A stretch of 9,711 nucleotides of DNA from Dokdonella_A sp035263065 (lineage in GTDB: Bacteria; Pseudomonadota; Gammaproteobacteria; Xanthomonadales; Rhodanobacteraceae). The notes under the pieces are model-generated. The model was not told the DNA's origin and did not search any database. It saw only the letters and a list, made by a program, of their open reading frames with translations. Location: positions 1-9,711 of the forward strand of contig DATFRS010000343.1 of assembly GCA_035263065.1 (NCBI GenBank), written 5' to 3'. The position numbers were made by a program, and so were the translations under genes. This document shows positions 8,330 through 9,711 of this stretch, piece after piece; the first letter of the stretch is position 1; each line of letters begins with the position of its first letter.

Positions 8330-9711
8330 ATGTCGCGTCCGTTCTGGTCCCTTTTGTTCGTCCTCGCCGCGCTCGCGGGTGCCCTTCCGCGAGCGCATGC
8401 GCAGAGCGAGGACGATCTGCTGCCGGTCGAGCAGGCGTTCAAGCTGACGGCGAAGATCGCCGAGCCCGGCACGATCGCGCTGCACTGGGACATTGCGGCG
8501 GACTACTACCTCTATCGCTCTCGCATCAAGGCGAAGACCTCGCAGGCCGGCGCGACGCTCGGCGATCTCGCGCTACCGGACGGCACCAAGAAGCACGACG
8601 AGTTCCTCGGCGACGTCGAGGTCTATCACAAGGGCATCGACGCGACGCTGCCCTATACGCTCGCCGATGCGGCGACGACGTCGATCGCCGTGACGCTCAC
8701 CGTGCAGGGCTGCCACGAGGTCGATCCGAAGATCTGCTATCCGCCGCATCCGGCCACGGTGACGCTCGATGTGCCGGCGATGCCGGCGGACGATGCCGGC
8801 GGCGCGAAGCTCGGGCTCAACCTGCAAGGCGGCGCGCCGCTCGGCGCGAGCCCCGGCGAACCGCTCCCGCCCGAGCAAGCGTTCGTCTTCGAAACGATCG
8901 CCGCGAGCCCGACGAGCCTCCTCGCGCGCTGGACGATGCCGAAGGGCTACTACCTCTACCGCGACAAGAGCTCGGTGAAGCTCGCCGACGGCGACGGCGT
9001 GACGCTCGGTGCGCCCGAGTGGCCCAGGGGCGTCGATCACACCGACGAGCATTTCGGCACGGTCGTCGTCTATTTCGATCAGGTCGAGCTGCCGATTCCG
9101 CTGACGCGCACGAAAGGCGCGGCGCAGACGATCAAGATCGAGGCGGAATACCAGGGGTGCCAGGAGAACGGCATCTGCTATCCGGTGATGACGAAGGCGG
9201 TCAGCGTCGAGATGCCGGCGGCGACGGCGGCGGAGCTGGCGGCGGCAAGGCAGCCCTCACCCGCGCCTGGCGGCGCGGCCTCTCCCGCGAGCGGGAGCGG
9301 CGAAAGCACGGGCGGGCAGTCGGAGGAGCAGGCGCTTGCGGCGAATCTGTCGTCGGGCAACCGCTGGCTCGCCCTGCTGAGCTTCTTCGGCTTCGGCCTC
9401 CTGCTCGCGTTCACGCCGTGCGTGTTTCCGATGATCCCGATCCTGTCGGGCATCATCGCGGGCTCGGGCGAGAACATCTCGACGAAGCGCGCATTCGTGC
9501 TGTCGGTCGTTTACGTGCTCGCGACGTGCGTCGTGTTCACGATCGCAGGCGTCATTGCGGGCCTCGCCGGCGCGAACCTGCAGGCCGCGTTCCAGAAACC
9601 GTGGATCCTCTGGAGCTTCGCGATCCTGTTCGTGCTGCTGTCGCTCAGCATGTTCGGCTTCTACGAACTGCAGCTGCCGAGCGCGTGGCAGTCGAAGATC
9701 GCCGACATCAG
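8330..9711 (+). CDS. dsbD: DsbD thiol:disulfide interchange protein with duplicated N-terminal domain (partial, C-terminus beyond window)
   Basis: The 460 visible residues start at an ATG with GGAG (8320-8323) six bases upstream. DsbD moves electrons from cytoplasmic thioredoxin through its membrane domain to periplasmic DsbC/DsbG and other partners. Residues 1-24 are a signal peptide ending RAHA. Two consecutive DsbD alpha domains follow. Copy 1 (about 30-148) has DYYLYRSRI, DEFLG and the pair Cys128/Cys136 (QGCHEVDPKICYPP). Copy 2 (about 178-297) has GYYLYRDKS, DEHFG and Cys277/Cys283 (YQGCQENGICYP). E. coli has one such domain. A Gly/Ser/Pro/Ala linker (about 305-335), encoded partly by a palindromic repeat, leads to the membrane domain: AFTPCVFPMIPILSGI with redox Cys364, then helices at about 388-411 and 425-445, ending near SMFGFYELQLPS. 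The rest of the membrane domain and the C-terminal thioredoxin domain lie past the edge. Confidence 0.96.
   Translation, partial: MSRPFWSLLFVLAALAGALPRAHAQSEDDLLPVEQAFKLTAKIAEPGTIALHWDIAADYYLYRSRIKAKTSQAGATLGDLALPDGTKKHDEFLGDVEVYHKGIDATLPYTLADAATTSIAVTLTVQGCHEVDPKICYPPHPATVTLDVPAMPADDAGGAKLGLNLQGGAPLGASPGEPLPPEQAFVFETIAASPTSLLARWTMPKGYYLYRDKSSVKLADGDGVTLGAPEWPRGVDHTDEHFGTVVVYFDQVELPIPLTRTKGAAQTIKIEAEYQGCQENGICYPVMTKAVSVEMPAATAAELAAARQPSPAPGGAASPASGSGESTGGQSEEQALAANLSSGNRWLALLSFFGFGLLLAFTPCVFPMIPILSGIIAGSGENISTKRAFVLSVVYVLATCVVFTIAGVIAGLAGANLQAAFQKPWILWSFAILFVLLSLSMFGFYELQLPSAWQSKIADI
9253..9297. repeat. Dispersed palindromic repeat, copy inside the dsbD reading frame
   Basis: GCCCTCACCC (9253-9262) and CCTCTCCCGCG (9279-9289) are exact copies of blocks at 2997-3006 and 3010-3020, and GCGGGAG (9291-9297) completes the stem as at 3023-3029. 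Here a small extra hairpin (CCGCGCC 9261-9267 with GGCGCGG 9272-9278) separates the blocks. The element encodes about 15 residues (PSPAPGGAASPASGS) of the linker between the periplasmic and membrane parts of DsbD. It keeps the frame and adds no stop. Confidence 0.7.

Noticed and set aside
8268..8330. A 20-codon leader reading frame ending in TGATG on the dsbD start
   Set aside because: The overlap is suggestive of coupling, but there is no Shine-Dalgarno before it, dsbD has its own GGAG, and the peptide is only Arg-rich filler.

Overview
This is a high-GC bacterial window, most likely from a gammaproteobacterium of the Xanthomonadales type. The basis is the GroES/GroEL sequences, the cutA–dsbD pairing, a CIRCE element on groES, and a secreted protein ending in a 'WYDP' type C-terminal domain that I associate with that order. 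The assignment to order is an inference; no rRNA or other marker gene is present.

Layout, left to right. (1) Positions 1-1910, minus strand: the N-terminal 636 residues of a CadC-like regulator (winged-helix DNA-binding domain, one membrane span, TolB-like domain, TPR repeats), running off the left edge. (2) Positions 2129-2899, plus strand: a secreted protein with a type-1 copper (cupredoxin) domain fused to a C-terminal WYDP domain, divergent from the regulator. (3) Positions 2900-3057: a strong shared terminator and a dispersed palindromic repeat between convergent genes. (4) Positions 3058-5050, minus strand: the groES-groEL chaperonin operon, with a CIRCE operator at 5111-5137 and candidate promoters upstream. 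(5) Positions 5391-7859, plus strand: a large secreted M64-family zinc peptidase with a calcium-loop-rich insertion. (6) Positions 7924-8244: cutA. (7) Position 8330 to the right edge: dsbD, truncated by the window end, with a tandemly duplicated N-terminal domain.

How the genes relate. GroES/GroEL is the stress-inducible folding machine of the cytoplasm. DsbD carries reducing power from cytoplasmic thioredoxin to the periplasm, and cutA lies next to dsbD in E. coli, where both have been linked to copper tolerance. The cupredoxin protein is also probably copper-binding, so several genes here touch copper or redox and the cell envelope, but nothing in the sequence proves that they are co-regulated. 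The M64 peptidase separates two conserved blocks (groESL and cutA-dsbD) and looks like an addition to a conserved neighbourhood.

The most interesting points are the doubled DsbD N-terminal domain, with different cysteine spacing and cap-loop residues in the two copies. Next is a dispersed palindrome found both between genes and inside the dsbD reading frame, where it encodes a linker. The others are the calcium-loop insertion in the M64 peptidase, the cupredoxin/WYDP fusion, and a hairpin that covers the cutA ribosome binding site. I found no CRISPR array, tRNA, rRNA, insertion sequence or phage gene, and no clear multi-gene undescribed system.
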